64,000 bases of DNA from Vibrio kanaloae. Lineage in GTDB: Bacteria; Pseudomonadota; Gammaproteobacteria; Enterobacterales; Vibrionaceae. Position numbers and translations under genes: made by a program. Under the pieces are notes generated by a model. The model saw nothing but the letters and a program-made list of their open reading frames with translations. It was not told where the DNA came from and did no database searches. Location of the stretch: NCBI RefSeq assembly GCF_024347535.1, contig NZ_AP025497.1:2666001-2730000 (forward strand). The letters run 5' to 3'. This document shows, one piece after another, positions 46,697 through 57,920 of this stretch (positions are counted from its first letter, which is position 1; every line of letters starts with the position of its first letter).

Positions 46697-48244
46697 ATGA
46701 ACGATCAAGTAATAATTTTTGATACGACCTTACGTGACGGCGAGCAAGCTCTTGCAGCAAGTCTCACGGTAAAAGAGAAGTTACAGATCGCTTACGCTCT
46801 TGAGAGGCTGGGTGTGGACGTTATTGAGGCTGGCTTCCCAGTTTCTTCTCCCGGTGATTTCGAATCGGTTCAAACGATTGCGAAACACATCAAAGATAGC
46901 CGAATTTGTGCGCTTTCTCGTGCCGTTGCCAAGGATATAGACGCCGCAGCAGAAGCACTAAAAGTCGCAGAACAATTCCGTATCCATACCTTCATTTCAA
47001 CCTCAACGGTTCACGTACAAGATAAATTGCGCCGTAGCTATGACGATGTTGTTGAGATGGCAGTAAAAGCCGTTAAACACGCTCGTAACTATACCGATGA
47101 TGTTGAATTCTCTTGTGAAGATGCAGGGCGCACCCCAATTGATAACCTATGTCGCATGGTGGAAGCCGCCATCAACGCTGGCGCGAAAACCATCAACATT
47201 CCAGACACGGTAGGCTACACAGTGCCTAATGAGTTTGGTGGTATTATCCAAACTCTATTCAACCGAGTTCCAAACATTGATAAAGCCATCATCTCGGTGC
47301 ACTGTCACGATGACTTAGGCATGTCGGTTGCTAACTCCATTGCGGCGGTACAAGCGGGTGCTCGCCAAATTGAAGGCACGATTAACGGTATTGGTGAACG
47401 TGCGGGTAACTGTTCTTTAGAAGAAGTCGCGATGATCATCAAAACTCGCCAAGAGCTTTTGGGTGTTCATACTGGTTTGGATCATAAAGAGATTCACCGT
47501 ACCAGTAAGTTGGTTAGCCAGCTTTGCCATATGCCAATTCAAGACAACAAAGCTATCGTTGGTGCTAACGCATTCAGCCACTCTTCAGGCATTCACCAAG
47601 ATGGCATGCTAAAGAACAAAAACACTTATGAGATCATGACCCCTGAGTCCATTGGCTTGAAAAACAAGGCATTGAACCTAACAAGCCGCAGTGGCCGTGC
47701 TGCCGTTAAGAGCCACATGGACGCTATGGGTTACAAAGACAATGAGTACAACCTAGATTCATTGTACGAAGACTTCTTAAAGCTTGCTGACCGCAAAGGC
47801 CAAGTGTTCGATTACGACCTAGAAGCACTAATGCACTTCGCAAACCTACGTGATGAAGATGACTTCTATAAACTGAATTACCTAAGCGTACAATCTGGTA
47901 GTGTTATGTCCACCACCAGCATCAAACTGCAATGTGGAGATGAAGAGAAATGCGAAGCGGCTGTTGGTAACGGCCCTGTTGATGCCTTATACCAATGCAT
48001 CTACCGCTTAACGGGTTATGAAATCGTGCTAGACAAATTCGACCTAACCGCAAAAGGTGAAGGCGAAGATGGTTTAGGCCAAGCCGATATTATTGCTAAC
48101 TATAAAGGCCGTAAGTACCACGGTACGGGCGTTTCAACCGATATCGTTGAGGCTTCTGGTCAAGCGCTACTGCACGTTATTAATAGCATTCAGCGCGCAG
48201 ACACCATTGCAGAAATGAAACAGCAAAGAATCGCGACAGTTTAA
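46697..48244 (+). CDS. leuA: 2-isopropylmalate synthase LeuA
   Basis: First committed enzyme of leucine synthesis, condensing acetyl-CoA with 2-ketoisovalerate. It has 515 residues. The N-terminal TIM-barrel has [15 protein letters not shown] (metal-binding Asp), and the [21 protein letters not shown] motif near 203-223 carries the catalytic His pair. [15 protein letters not shown] follows in the linker. The C-terminal regulatory domain (about 395-515) should bind leucine for feedback inhibition. ATG start with AAGGAAG upstream. First structural gene after the attenuator; an alternative-hairpin segment separates it from leuB. Confidence 0.97.
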   Translation: MNDQVIIFDTTLRDGEQALAASLTVKEKLQIAYALERLGVDVIEAGFPVSSPGDFESVQTIAKHIKDSRICALSRAVAKDIDAAAEALKVAEQFRIHTFISTSTVHVQDKLRRSYDDVVEMAVKAVKHARNYTDDVEFSCEDAGRTPIDNLCRMVEAAINAGAKTINIPDTVGYTVPNEFGGIIQTLFNRVPNIDKAIISVHCHDDLGMSVANSIAAVQAGARQIEGTINGIGERAGNCSLEEVAMIIKTRQELLGVHTGLDHKEIHRTSKLVSQLCHMPIQDNKAIVGANAFSHSSGIHQDGMLKNKNTYEIMTPESIGLKNKALNLTSRSGRAAVKSHMDAMGYKDNEYNLDSLYEDFLKLADRKGQVFDYDLEALMHFANLRDEDDFYKLNYLSVQSGSVMSTTSIKLQCGDEEKCEAAVGNGPVDALYQCIYRLTGYEIVLDKFDLTAKGEGEDGLGQADIIANYKGRKYHGTGVSTDIVEASGQALLHVINSIQRADTIAEMKQQRIATV

Positions 48245-48247
48245 TAT

Positions 48248-48288
48248 CCAATAACAGAGCCCTAGAGCCGATGTTATTGGCTTTAGGG
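48248..48288 (+). other. Overlapping alternative hairpins between leuA and leuB
   Basis: CCAATAACA (48248-48256) pairs with TGTTATTGG (48272-48280). CCCTAGAGCC (48260-48269) pairs with GGCTTTAGGG (48279-48288; one G-U). The two stems share bases 48279-48280 and are interleaved, so full forms exclude each other. No T-run follows, so this is not a plain terminator. Confidence 0.45.
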
Positions 48289-48331
48289 ACAAAATTTTAA
48301 AGAGCTGTCATAGCTCAGTAACAAGAATTAA

Positions 48332-49432
<1,101 letters not shown>

Positions 49433-49476
49433 GCTAGACGCTCTAGAATTAAAGCAAGTACATAAGAATAATATCA

Positions 49477-49508
49477 AGCCAAGTCAGCTTAAATCACATG
49501 ACTTGGCT
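49477..49508 (+). other. Hairpin between leuB and leuC
   Basis: AGCCAAGTCA (49477-49486) pairs perfectly with TGACTTGGCT (49499-49508), 12-nt loop. No T-run follows. It probably acts in mRNA processing or stability rather than termination. Confidence 0.5.
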
Positions 49509-49550
49509 CGAAACACACACTGGGACTGATGCTCCCAAGGAAGAAAAGCT

Positions 49551-50963
49551 ATGTCGACAAACCAGCAAGCAAAAACCTTATACGAGAAAGTGTATGACGC
49601 TCACGTTGCAGTAGCAGCAGAAGGCGAAACTCCCATTCTTTACATCGATCGTCACCTTGTCCACGAAGTAACATCGCCACAAGCCTTTGATGGTCTACGT
49701 GAAAAGGGCCGTAAAGTTCGCCAAGTAGGCAAAACCTTCGCGACCATGGATCACAACGTATCAACACAAACTAAAGACATCAACGCTTCTGGCGAGATGG
49801 CTCGTATCCAAATGGAAACGCTATCGAAGAACTGTGAAGAGTTTGGTGTCACGCTTTACGACCTAAACCACAAATACCAAGGTATTGTGCACGTAATGGG
49901 CCCTGAACTGGGTATTACGCTACCGGGCATGACCATCGTATGTGGTGACTCGCACACGGCGACACACGGTGCATTTGGTTCTCTTGCATTCGGTATCGGT
50001 ACTTCAGAAGTTGAGCACGTTCTAGCCACTCAAACGCTAAAACAAGCACGCGCTAAAACCATGAAGATCGAAGTAAAAGGCAAGGTTGCTCCGGGCATTA
50101 CTGCAAAAGACATCGTGTTAGCGATCATCGGCAAGACAACAGCCGCTGGCGGTACAGGCTACGTAGTGGAATTCTGTGGTGAGGCGATTACCGACCTTAC
50201 GATGGAAGGTCGTATGACGGTGTGTAACATGGCTATCGAGTTGGGCGCTAAAGCAGGCCTAATAGCACCGGATGAAATCACCTACGAGTACATCAAAGGT
50301 CGTAAATTCTCTCCAGAGGGCGAAGACTTAGAAGCGGCAATCGAATACTGGAACACATTGAAAACCGATGCTGACGCTGAATTCGATGCAGTTGTTACAT
50401 TAGAAGCAGCAGACATTAAACCACAAGTTACTTGGGGTACTAACCCAGGTCAGGTTATCTCGGTAGACACGCCAATCCCTGCACCAGAAAGCTTCGCTGA
50501 CCCTGTTGAAAAAGCATCTGCAGAAAAAGCTCTGGCTTACATGGGCCTTGAAGCCGGTAAATCTCTATCTGATTACAACGTAGATAAAGTGTTCGTGGGT
50601 TCTTGTACTAACTCGCGTATCGAAGACATGCGTGCAGCAGCAGCGGTAGCGAAAGGCCGTCAAGTAGCGAAACATGTTCAAGCGCTTATCGTTCCGGGTT
50701 CAGAGCAAGTTAAAGCACAAGCTGAAGCTGAAGGCCTAGATAAGATCTTCATCGAAGCAGGCTTTGAATGGCGTTTACCAGGCTGTTCTATGTGTCTTGC
50801 TATGAACAACGACCGTCTAGGTCCACAAGAGCGCTGTGCTTCTACATCAAACCGTAACTTTGAAGGTCGCCAAGGCCGTGATGGTCGTACGCACCTAGTT
50901 AGCCCAGCAATGGCAGCCGCAGCGGCAATCGCTGGTCACTTTGTCGATATTCGTGAACTTTAA
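49551..50963 (+). CDS. leuC: 3-isopropylmalate dehydratase large subunit LeuC
   Basis: Aconitase-family subunit that carries the [4Fe-4S] cluster and isomerises 2- to 3-isopropylmalate with LeuD. It has 470 residues. [17 protein letters not shown] (near 345) and [14 protein letters not shown] (near 407) hold the three cluster cysteines. [27 protein letters not shown] and [30 protein letters not shown] are active-site segments. AAGGAAG lies before the ATG. leuD follows after 14 bp. Confidence 0.98.
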   Translation: MSTNQQAKTLYEKVYDAHVAVAAEGETPILYIDRHLVHEVTSPQAFDGLREKGRKVRQVGKTFATMDHNVSTQTKDINASGEMARIQMETLSKNCEEFGVTLYDLNHKYQGIVHVMGPELGITLPGMTIVCGDSHTATHGAFGSLAFGIGTSEVEHVLATQTLKQARAKTMKIEVKGKVAPGITAKDIVLAIIGKTTAAGGTGYVVEFCGEAITDLTMEGRMTVCNMAIELGAKAGLIAPDEITYEYIKGRKFSPEGEDLEAAIEYWNTLKTDADAEFDAVVTLEAADIKPQVTWGTNPGQVISVDTPIPAPESFADPVEKASAEKALAYMGLEAGKSLSDYNVDKVFVGSCTNSRIEDMRAAAAVAKGRQVAKHVQALIVPGSEQVKAQAEAEGLDKIFIEAGFEWRLPGCSMCLAMNNDRLGPQERCASTSNRNFEGRQGRDGRTHLVSPAMAAAAAIAGHFVDIREL

Positions 50964-50977
50964 TTAGAGGATTTAAC

Positions 50978-51580
50978 ATGTCAGGTTTTCAACAACACAC
51001 CGGATTAGTCGTTCCTCTAGATACGGCCAACATCGATACTGATGCGATCATTCCAAAGCAGTTTCTACAGAAAGTAAACCGCATCGGTTTTGGTAAACAC
51101 TTGTTCCACGATTGGCGCTTCCTAGATGACGCAGGCCAACAACCAAACCCTGAGTTTGTAATGAACGAAGCTCGCTACCAAGGCGCTTCAATTCTTCTAG
51201 CTCGTGAAAACTTCGGTTGTGGCTCATCTCGTGAACACGCACCTTGGGCGCTTGCCGATTATGGTATCCAAGTAATGATCGCACCAAGCTTTGCCGACAT
51301 TTTCTACGGTAACTCGATCAACAACCAAATGGTGCCAGTTCGATTGACTGAGCAAGAAGTGGATGAGCTATTCCAATTCGTTGAAGCGAATGAAGGTGCA
51401 GAAATTACGGTTGATCTAGAAGCAATGAAAGTCAGCGCGAATGGTAAAGAGTACTCATTTGAAATTGATGAGTTCCGTCGTCACTGCCTACTGAATGGTT
51501 TAGATAATATCGGCCTTACACTTCAACACGCCGATAAGATCTCTGAGTTTGAAGCTAAGATTCCTAACTTCCTGAAATAA
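50978..51580 (+). CDS. leuD: 3-isopropylmalate dehydratase small subunit LeuD
   Basis: Swivelling-domain subunit that completes the isopropylmalate isomerase with LeuC. Its 200 residues contain [15 protein letters not shown] near the N terminus, the substrate-binding [23 protein letters not shown] (about 70-92) and [18 protein letters not shown]. The start ATG follows AGAGGA. Last gene of leuABCD, closed by a terminator 23 bp after its stop. No leucine-pathway gene follows. Confidence 0.97.
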   Translation: MSGFQQHTGLVVPLDTANIDTDAIIPKQFLQKVNRIGFGKHLFHDWRFLDDAGQQPNPEFVMNEARYQGASILLARENFGCGSSREHAPWALADYGIQVMIAPSFADIFYGNSINNQMVPVRLTEQEVDELFQFVEANEGAEITVDLEAMKVSANGKEYSFEIDEFRRHCLLNGLDNIGLTLQHADKISEFEAKIPNFLK

Positions 51581-51602
51581 TCAGACGTTTCTGAATAAAT
51601 CT

Positions 51603-51630
51603 AAAGGTTGGCCTAGTGCCAACCTTTTTT
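51603..51630 (+). terminator. Terminator of the leu operon
   Basis: AAAGGTTGGC and GCCAACCTTT pair (10 bp) around CTAGT, followed by T-rich sequence. Confidence 0.92.
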
Positions 51631-51736
51631 ATTTGGCTAAGCTTTTAACTTAACTTCATATGTTTATTTAAATGAAGAGCAATGAAAGAAAATGGTAAGC
51701 CTTAAGGTCTTAGTAGTCAGTCATCAGGAGAATGCC

Positions 51737-52519
51737 ATGAAACAACTACTTTTTATTGTCAGCCTACTTTTTTCAACCTTAGCTTGGTCTGCGCCTAAAT
51801 CCGATCTTTGGCCATACTGGAAGCAAAGCGACGATACCAACCTAGAACAGGTATCTCATCAAGATTGGCAGCAATTCCTCGATAGCTACTTGGTTAAACA
51901 GGGGCAAAATACGTTAGTTAGATATAAAGCGGTGAACACTGCCGATAAGACCAAACTTAAGCAATACATCAAGCAACTCGAACAGGTGAATCCGCTCGAC
52001 TATTCAAAAGCGGAGCAGTATGCCTACTGGGTTAATCTATATAACGCCGTGACTGTCGATTTGATTCTTGATGCCTACCCGATCAAATCCATAACTAAAC
52101 TTGGCGGACTATTTAGTTTCGGGCCGTGGGGAGATGATGTGGTAGTCGTTAACGGGAAATCACTGACACTCAATGACATTGAACACCGAATCCTAAGACC
52201 GATTTGGCAAGATCCTCGCACGCATTATGCAGTGAACTGTGCCAGCCTAGGTTGCCCTAACTTACAACCTGACGCTTTTACCTCTAACAATACTGAAGCC
52301 TTGCTAGAACAAGCTGCAACTGAGTTTGTAAGCAGTGACAAAGGCGTGATGGTTACAAACAATAAGCTTCAACTATCATCGATTTACGAATGGTTTGCTG
52401 TGGATTTTGGTACGAAGAAACAACTTATTCAGCACTTAGAACAATATCGAACTCAACCTATCACGAATACTAACAAAATCAGCTATGAGTACGATTGGTC
52501 ACTCAACCAAGCAAACTAG
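51737..52519 (+). CDS. Secreted DUF547 domain protein
   Basis: Exported protein of 260 residues and unknown function. I chose the ATG at 51737 because AGGAG precedes it and the product then begins with a clean signal peptide (MKQLLFIVSLLFSTLAWSA, cleaved after WSA). The upstream frame from 51692 would bury this signal. The DUF547 core is visible: YAYWVNLYNAVTVDLILDAYP, SLTLNDIEHRILRPIWQDPRTHYAVNCASLGCPNL and YEWFAVDFGTKKQLIQHLEQY. The conserved Asn-Cys-Ala-Ser and Cys-Pro could suggest a thiol chemistry, but that is speculation. It is probably monocistronic. Confidence 0.88.
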   Translation: MKQLLFIVSLLFSTLAWSAPKSDLWPYWKQSDDTNLEQVSHQDWQQFLDSYLVKQGQNTLVRYKAVNTADKTKLKQYIKQLEQVNPLDYSKAEQYAYWVNLYNAVTVDLILDAYPIKSITKLGGLFSFGPWGDDVVVVNGKSLTLNDIEHRILRPIWQDPRTHYAVNCASLGCPNLQPDAFTSNNTEALLEQAATEFVSSDKGVMVTNNKLQLSSIYEWFAVDFGTKKQLIQHLEQYRTQPITNTNKISYEYDWSLNQAN

Positions 52520-52558
52520 CTCTAACGCTAACGCTAAAGTTCATCATTAAAGAGAAAT

Positions 52559-52600
52559 AAAAAAGAGGCTAGAGGTTTTGATTAACCACTAGCCTCTTCT
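52559..52600. terminator. Convergent terminator, DUF547 / DUF924
   Basis: AAGAGGCTAG and CTAGCCTCTT (10 bp) plus an inner GGTT/AACC pair, separated by an A-A mismatch, around a 6-nt loop. A6 lies to the left and TCTC follows on the right, so it is strongest for the minus strand. Confidence 0.8.
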
Positions 52601-52625
52601 CAATTCTTTGAGCGTATTTCTACGA

Positions 52626-53171
52626 TTAAAAACTTGAGCCCGGTTGCTGCAAGAATTCAATTTCTTCGGGAGTCGAAGCTCGCCCTAACACTTCATTACG
52701 GTGCGGATAGCGACCAAATCGCTCAATGATAACCTTGTGCTTAAACTCAAAATCCAGATTATGTTCTAATCCCGTTTGAGAAAAGAGTTCCACGGCTTGT
52801 TCATGGACTAACAAAGATTCACTGTGCATATAAGGCATATACAGGAAGCTTTTCTGTTGCTCGTTCAGCTGGTGATCAAAACCACCCGCTACCGCCTCTT
52901 GGGCTAGAGCCAACGCCATCGGATCAGAAGAAAATGCTGTCGGGCTGTTTCTACCTATATTTCGAGAAAACTGATCAAGCACGATAATCTCAGCCAATCG
53001 CCCTTGCGCAGTTTGGCGCCACTCAAATAGCTCGCCTTGAATGGCTGCTTTATGCAATTCAGAAAATCGAGACTCTATCAAAGTGTCAATCTCGGCGCCG
53101 CCAGTAAACCAATCTTTAGGCGTCAACTCATCGAACCAAAACTCTAGAACAGCCTGATACGTTACCGTCAT
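52626..53171 (-). CDS. DUF924 family protein
   Basis: Cytoplasmic protein of 181 residues, unknown function. The ATG at 53171 (MTVTYQAVLEFWFDELTPKDWF) has AAAGGGAA upstream. The frame also extends 19 residues further, but that part overlaps the djlA terminator and is not supported. Family features are VLEFWFD near the start, the LAEIIVLDQFSRNIGRNSPTAFSSDPMALALA segment and the C-terminal RYPHRNEVLGR. The helical repeat-like pattern resembles TPR-type helices. Downstream of djlA and separated from it by a terminator. Confidence 0.88.
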   Translation of the reverse strand: MTVTYQAVLEFWFDELTPKDWFTGGAEIDTLIESRFSELHKAAIQGELFEWRQTAQGRLAEIIVLDQFSRNIGRNSPTAFSSDPMALALAQEAVAGGFDHQLNEQQKSFLYMPYMHSESLLVHEQAVELFSQTGLEHNLDFEFKHKVIIERFGRYPHRNEVLGRASTPEEIEFLQQPGSSF

Positions 53172-53186
53172 ATAATTCCCTTTAAT

Positions 53187-53219
53187 AAAAAACCGAGTAA
53201 CTTTGTTATTACTCGGTTT
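53187..53219 (-). terminator. Terminator after djlA
   Basis: AAACCGAGTAA and TTACTCGGTTT form an 11-bp stem with an 8-nt loop; TTTATTAAAG follows on the minus strand and runs into the DUF924 ribosome site. Confidence 0.8.
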
Positions 53220-53228
53220 AGTGTTCAA

Positions 53229-54083
53229 CTACTTAAAGCCTTTGACCTTCTTTATCAGATCATAAGCATTCTGAATTTCTTGCGATTTCTCTTTCGCAAC
53301 ATTCATCATCTCAGGCGGTAAGCCCTTCGCCATCAGTTTATCTGGGTGATGTTCATTCATCAGTTTACGGTAGGCTTTCTTCACCTCTTTACCGTCAGCA
53401 CTTTCACTCACACCAAGAACCTTATATGCATCGCCAAGCTGGTTCTGTTGCGAAGCCTGTTGCCAACCTGATGACTGTCCGTGGCCTTGCTGACCACCAA
53501 AGCTTCCACCTTGCTGCTGGAAGCGGAATGCCGCTTCTTGCATCTGTAAGCGGCGATCTAGTTGTTCCGAAGAAAAACCAAGGCCTTGAGCGATCTTATG
53601 GAGAACCTGACGCTCGCTTGGATGCAAAATCCCATCAGCAAACGCTGCTGAAATTTGCAGTTCTAAGAAGAATTGCAATAGATCAAAACGACCGCCTGAT
53701 GAAATCTTCACGCGTTCAAGCGCATCACTTAACGGAAAGTCGCTCTCTTTACCATCACGGAAAGCATCTTGCGCGGCTTGACGTTGTTCACCATGCAGAT
53801 TCATGCGCTCCATCATAGTGGAAGCTAACTGAATTTCTTCAGGTGTTACCTGACCTTTAGCTTTAGCGACATGCCCCATAACCGCAAAAGCGGCTTTAAA
53901 AAACTCATTCTGCCTTTCTACTTGGCTTGGCCCTCGGCCAAAACCAGAACTATTAAAACCCGATTGGTTCAACCGACGAGCTTTATCGAACTGGTGTCCT
54001 AAAAATAGGCCAAAAATCAGACCAAGCGGACCTCCAAATAAAAAGCCAAAAAAAGCGCCCAAAATTTTGCCAAATATTTGCAT
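53229..54083 (-). CDS. djlA: DjlA membrane-anchored DnaJ-like co-chaperone
   Basis: Type III J-protein that stimulates DnaK at the inner membrane. It has 284 residues. A glycine-rich membrane helix is at the N terminus (about 6-30, FGFLFGGPLGLIFGLFLG), followed by a TerB-like helical domain (about 60-180, FFKAAFAVMGHVAKAKGQVTPEEIQ). A Gln/Gly-rich linker precedes the C-terminal J-domain (about 220-284) with KAYRKLMNEHHPDKLMAKG, including the HPD motif. ATG start. Divergent from lptD with 149 bp between, as in E. coli. Confidence 0.95.
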   Translation of the reverse strand: MQIFGKILGAFFGFLFGGPLGLIFGLFLGHQFDKARRLNQSGFNSSGFGRGPSQVERQNEFFKAAFAVMGHVAKAKGQVTPEEIQLASTMMERMNLHGEQRQAAQDAFRDGKESDFPLSDALERVKISSGGRFDLLQFFLELQISAAFADGILHPSERQVLHKIAQGLGFSSEQLDRRLQMQEAAFRFQQQGGSFGGQQGHGQSSGWQQASQQNQLGDAYKVLGVSESADGKEVKKAYRKLMNEHHPDKLMAKGLPPEMMNVAKEKSQEIQNAYDLIKKVKGFK

Positions 54084-54232
54084 TATGTGTTCTCTATCTA
54101 TGAATTTTATCTGAGTAATGCTGTCTGATGATGCTGAATGCTAATATTTCCTTTATCATAAGGAAAATGCTTTATTAATTGGATTGATACTAGATCAACC
54201 CTTCATCTAGTGACACAGGATAGTTCAACTTC

Positions 54233-56581
54233 ATGCAATCTTTTTCCCGCACCTTGTTAGCCGCGTCTATAAGTACGGCGTTATACGTGTCGACAACTCA
54301 AGCTGAAACAATCACCGATAGTAGTGTGCAGGAAATGCCCTCTATAGATCAATGCTTGATCGAGCCCGCTGCAGAAAACGAGACGCAGCTACCCGCACAT
54401 GTTGAGTCAGATCGCTTAGAAGCTATCAATGGTGACAAGGCAATATATTCAGGTGACGTAAGAGTTACGCAAGGGAACAAGACCATCCTTGCTGATAACG
54501 TAACCCTGCACCAACAAGAAAACATCGTTGTAGCTGAAGGCAACGTAAACTTTAGTGATGGTCAAATAAAGTCAGTATCGGACAGAGCAACCAACAATCT
54601 GACTACCGACGAAATGACATTAGAAAATACCGATTACGAATTTCTTTGTGAACCAGGTCGTGGTGATGCTGTATACGTATCTAAGACAGGCAAAGCGGTT
54701 TATGAAATTGAAGATGGCTCAATCACCTCTTGCCCTATTGGCGACAACGCTTGGCGCCTAAGAGCCTCAAGTATCAGTGTCGACCAAGACGAAGAACAAG
54801 CCACTTTTTACAACCCTCGCTTTGAGATCCAAAGTGTTCCCGTTTTTTACTTACCGTATTTAACTGTACCAGTCGGCGATACCCGTAAAACCGGCTTCTT
54901 GTATCCAACCGTTTCGTACGGTTCAAGCGATGGTTTCGAAGCTGAAATCCCGGTGTATTGGAACTTAGCGCCAAACTACGATTTGGAAACCACATTCAAG
55001 TACATGCAAGAGCGTGGTACTCAACTAAACAGTAAATTCAGATATTTGAGCGACTTTGGTTCGGGCAGTATCAAGTCTGAGTACTTACCTGATGATAAAA
55101 AATACGAAGAAAAAGGCGACCGTTGGGGGGCTCAATTAGAGCACTCTGGAATATTCCAACAATCTTGGTTATTTGAACTCGATTACTCCAAAGTGAGTGA
55201 TATCGATTACTTTACCGATGTCAACTCAAGCAGCATTGGTAACCGTGAAGATGGGCAACTGCTTCAAGAAGGTAAAGCAACCTACCGTTCTCAAAATTGG
55301 GATGCTTCTGTACTTGTCCGAGATTTCCAAGTCCTTACAACCACCAATAACTTGCCTTATCGTCTCATGCCACAACTCGAGTATAACTATTATGCTCCTG
55401 AAGTAATGAAGTACCTGGATTTTGATCTAATCAGTCATGTTTCGTTGTTCGATACAGACGCAAAAGGTAAGCCTTCAGCTACTCGTGTTCACGTTGAGCC
55501 TGGCATTACTATCCCAGTCGGAAATACCTGGGGAACTTGGACAACAGAAGCGCGATTACTGGGTACATACTACCAACAAGATCTTGATGGCGTTGATACT
55601 GGTACGGGGTCTGATTATGAAGGCTTAGAAGAGTCAGCAAGTCGAGTGATCCCTGAATTTAGAAGCCATGCTGGTATCGTTCTGGAACGAGATACCACGA
55701 TTGTTGACAACTACACTCAAACACTCGAACCACAAGTCCAATACCTTTATGTCCCGGAAGAAGATCAATCTAACATTGGTCGTTACGACACCACTTTACT
55801 GCAAACGGATTATTACGGTCTATTCAGAAGCCGTAAATACAGTGGTGTAGACCGTATTGCCTCAGCAAACCAGGTAAGTTATGGAGCTTCATCTCGCTTT
55901 TTTGATGATGAGTATAAAGAACGTCTTAACATCTCTTTTGGGCAGATCTTTTATATCGATAAAGATACTAAACAAAACTTAAATGATGATGACTCAAGTA
56001 AAAATTCCAATTATTCATCTTGGGCGGTAGAGGTTGACTTTAACTACGACGATTACCTGTTCTATCACGGTGGTGTACAGTACGATATTGATACCTCTGC
56101 AATGCAGCTTGCGAATAGTACTATTGAATATCGCTTTACTGGCGGTTACATACAAACAAACTACCGCTATGTAACCAAAGAGTACATTGAAGACACCGTT
56201 GATTTTAATATTGGCTCAATTACTAAAGATGGTATCTCTCAAGCTGGTTTACTCGGTGCTTACCAAATTTCACCTAAATGGAACGCAAGCGCTCAATACT
56301 TCTATGACTTGACCACCGAAGAAGAGCTCGAATGGTTAGCTCGAATCAATTATAAATCAGATTGTTGGTACATTGGCTTTACCTACAGCAACCAATTACG
56401 CAGCTGGGAAGGCGATTACATCAACACATCGAACGCGTCACCCGTTTATGAAAACAACTTCAGCGTGAACTTCGGTATTGTCGGCTTTGGTACCAACATT
56501 GGCTCAGATTCTGGCGCTGTCGGTGAAAGCAGCTCGGATAACGCATTGAGCTATGGCCGTCCATTCTTCTTAAACAACTAA
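54233..56581 (+). CDS. lptD: LPS-assembly outer-membrane protein LptD
   Basis: Beta-barrel that inserts LPS in the outer leaflet with lipoprotein LptE. It has 782 residues, with a signal peptide (about 1-24). The N-terminal OstA/LptA-like beta-jellyroll ([25 protein letters not shown]...ILADNV) precedes the barrel ([22 protein letters not shown] onward). The cysteines are C41, C139, C167 and C711. As I recall, E. coli has C31, C173 and a CC pair at 724-725; here the pair is DC (in KSDCWYIGF) and a new Cys occurs near 139. First gene of the lptD-surA-pdxA-rsmA run; start ATG with AGGA about 10 nt upstream. Confidence 0.95.
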   Translation: MQSFSRTLLAASISTALYVSTTQAETITDSSVQEMPSIDQCLIEPAAENETQLPAHVESDRLEAINGDKAIYSGDVRVTQGNKTILADNVTLHQQENIVVAEGNVNFSDGQIKSVSDRATNNLTTDEMTLENTDYEFLCEPGRGDAVYVSKTGKAVYEIEDGSITSCPIGDNAWRLRASSISVDQDEEQATFYNPRFEIQSVPVFYLPYLTVPVGDTRKTGFLYPTVSYGSSDGFEAEIPVYWNLAPNYDLETTFKYMQERGTQLNSKFRYLSDFGSGSIKSEYLPDDKKYEEKGDRWGAQLEHSGIFQQSWLFELDYSKVSDIDYFTDVNSSSIGNREDGQLLQEGKATYRSQNWDASVLVRDFQVLTTTNNLPYRLMPQLEYNYYAPEVMKYLDFDLISHVSLFDTDAKGKPSATRVHVEPGITIPVGNTWGTWTTEARLLGTYYQQDLDGVDTGTGSDYEGLEESASRVIPEFRSHAGIVLERDTTIVDNYTQTLEPQVQYLYVPEEDQSNIGRYDTTLLQTDYYGLFRSRKYSGVDRIASANQVSYGASSRFFDDEYKERLNISFGQIFYIDKDTKQNLNDDDSSKNSNYSSWAVEVDFNYDDYLFYHGGVQYDIDTSAMQLANSTIEYRFTGGYIQTNYRYVTKEYIEDTVDFNIGSITKDGISQAGLLGAYQISPKWNASAQYFYDLTTEEELEWLARINYKSDCWYIGFTYSNQLRSWEGDYINTSNASPVYENNFSVNFGIVGFGTNIGSDSGAVGESSSDNALSYGRPFFLNN

Positions 56582-56624
56582 TTTTCTTTATTGATAAAAC
56601 ATCAATAAATTTAAAGGATTACAC

Positions 56625-57920
56625 ATGACATTGTGGAAACGCACATTAATTGCTATCGCAGCGGCTTGTACTTTATCAACAAGCTACGCAGCCCCGGTTG
56701 AACTCGACAGCGTAAAAGTGATCGTGAACGAAGGCGTGATCTTACAAAGCGATATCGACGCTTCGATGAAGACACTGCGCGCAAACGCTAAGAAAAGCGG
56801 TCAAACATTACCATCACAAGATGTACTCAATGAGCAAGTACTGGAAAAGCTGATTATCGATACCATTCAGACTCAAGAAGCGGAGCGTATCGGTGTTCGT
56901 ATTGATGATGCTCGACTTGATCAAGCAATTGTAGGCATCGCGGAAAACAACAACCAAACGGTAGAACAACTTACCGCGTCAGTTGCCGAAGAAGGCCTGA
57001 GCTACAATGCATTTCGTGAACAAGTAAGAAAAGAGATTGCAGCAAGCGAAGCTCGTAACGCCTTAGTTCGTCGCCGTATCAATATTCTTCCAGCAGAAGT
57101 GGATAACCTAACGGATATCTTAGCGCAAGAGACCAATGCCACTGTTCAATACCAAATTGGACACATTCAACTACGCTTCAATGACGAGCAAACAAAAGAA
57201 GAGCTAGAAGTTCAAGCTAAAGAGCTAGTTGAAGCACTCAACTCAGGCAAAGATTTCAGCACCATGGCTTATACTTACTCTAAAGGTCCTAAAGCACTGC
57301 AAGGCGGTGACTGGGGTTGGATGCGTAAAGAAGAAATGCCAACCATTTTTGCAGACCAAATCAAAATGCAGAATAAAGGCAGCATCATCGGTCCTTTCCG
57401 CAGCGGTGTGGGTTTCCATATCCTGAAAATTGAAGATGTAAAAGGCTTAGAGACTGTTGCCGTTACCGAAGTGAATGCGCGCCATATATTGATTAAACCG
57501 ACCGTCATCTTAAGTGACGACGGGGCAAAGGAGCAACTTGAGGAGATCACTCGTCGTGTCAACGCTGGTGAAGCTAGCTTTGGTGATCTCGCTCAGCAAT
57601 ACAGTCAAGATCCAGGCTCAGCAGTTCAAGATGGTGAATTAGGCTATCAGACACCTGATTTGTACGTGCCTGAATTCAAACACCAAGTAGAAACATTGCC
57701 TGAAGGCAAAATCAGTGCACCATTTAAAACGGTTCATGGCTGGCACATCGTCGAAGTACTCGACCGTCGAGAAGTTGACCGTACCGATTCAGCTTTAAAA
57801 AACAAAGCTTACCAAATTCTATTTAACCGTAAGTTCAATGAAGAAGCAGGCGCTTGGCTACAAGAAATAAGAGCCAGTGCCTTTGTTGAAATAGTTGAGG
57901 AAGACCAAGATGACAACTAA
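56625..57920 (+). CDS. surA: Periplasmic chaperone / peptidyl-prolyl isomerase SurA
   Basis: Chaperone for outer-membrane beta-barrels in transit. It has 431 residues and a signal peptide (about 1-22, cleaved after SYA). The N-terminal chaperone domain has [24 protein letters not shown]. Two parvulin domains follow: [12 protein letters not shown]...[13 protein letters not shown] (about 170-275) and [11 protein letters not shown]...[16 protein letters not shown] (about 283-385). A short C-terminal helix ends the chain. It follows lptD by 44 bp and overlaps pdxA by 11 bp. LptD is a known client of SurA. Confidence 0.96.
   Translation: MTLWKRTLIAIAAACTLSTSYAAPVELDSVKVIVNEGVILQSDIDASMKTLRANAKKSGQTLPSQDVLNEQVLEKLIIDTIQTQEAERIGVRIDDARLDQAIVGIAENNNQTVEQLTASVAEEGLSYNAFREQVRKEIAASEARNALVRRRINILPAEVDNLTDILAQETNATVQYQIGHIQLRFNDEQTKEELEVQAKELVEALNSGKDFSTMAYTYSKGPKALQGGDWGWMRKEEMPTIFADQIKMQNKGSIIGPFRSGVGFHILKIEDVKGLETVAVTEVNARHILIKPTVILSDDGAKEQLEEITRRVNAGEASFGDLAQQYSQDPGSAVQDGELGYQTPDLYVPEFKHQVETLPEGKISAPFKTVHGWHIVEVLDRREVDRTDSALKNKAYQILFNRKFNEEAGAWLQEIRASAFVEIVEEDQDDN

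Noticed and set aside
48250..48288. H-type pseudoknot between leuA and leuB
   Set aside because: The two stems interleave correctly, but zero nucleotides remain to cross the first stem, so alternative hairpins are the better reading.
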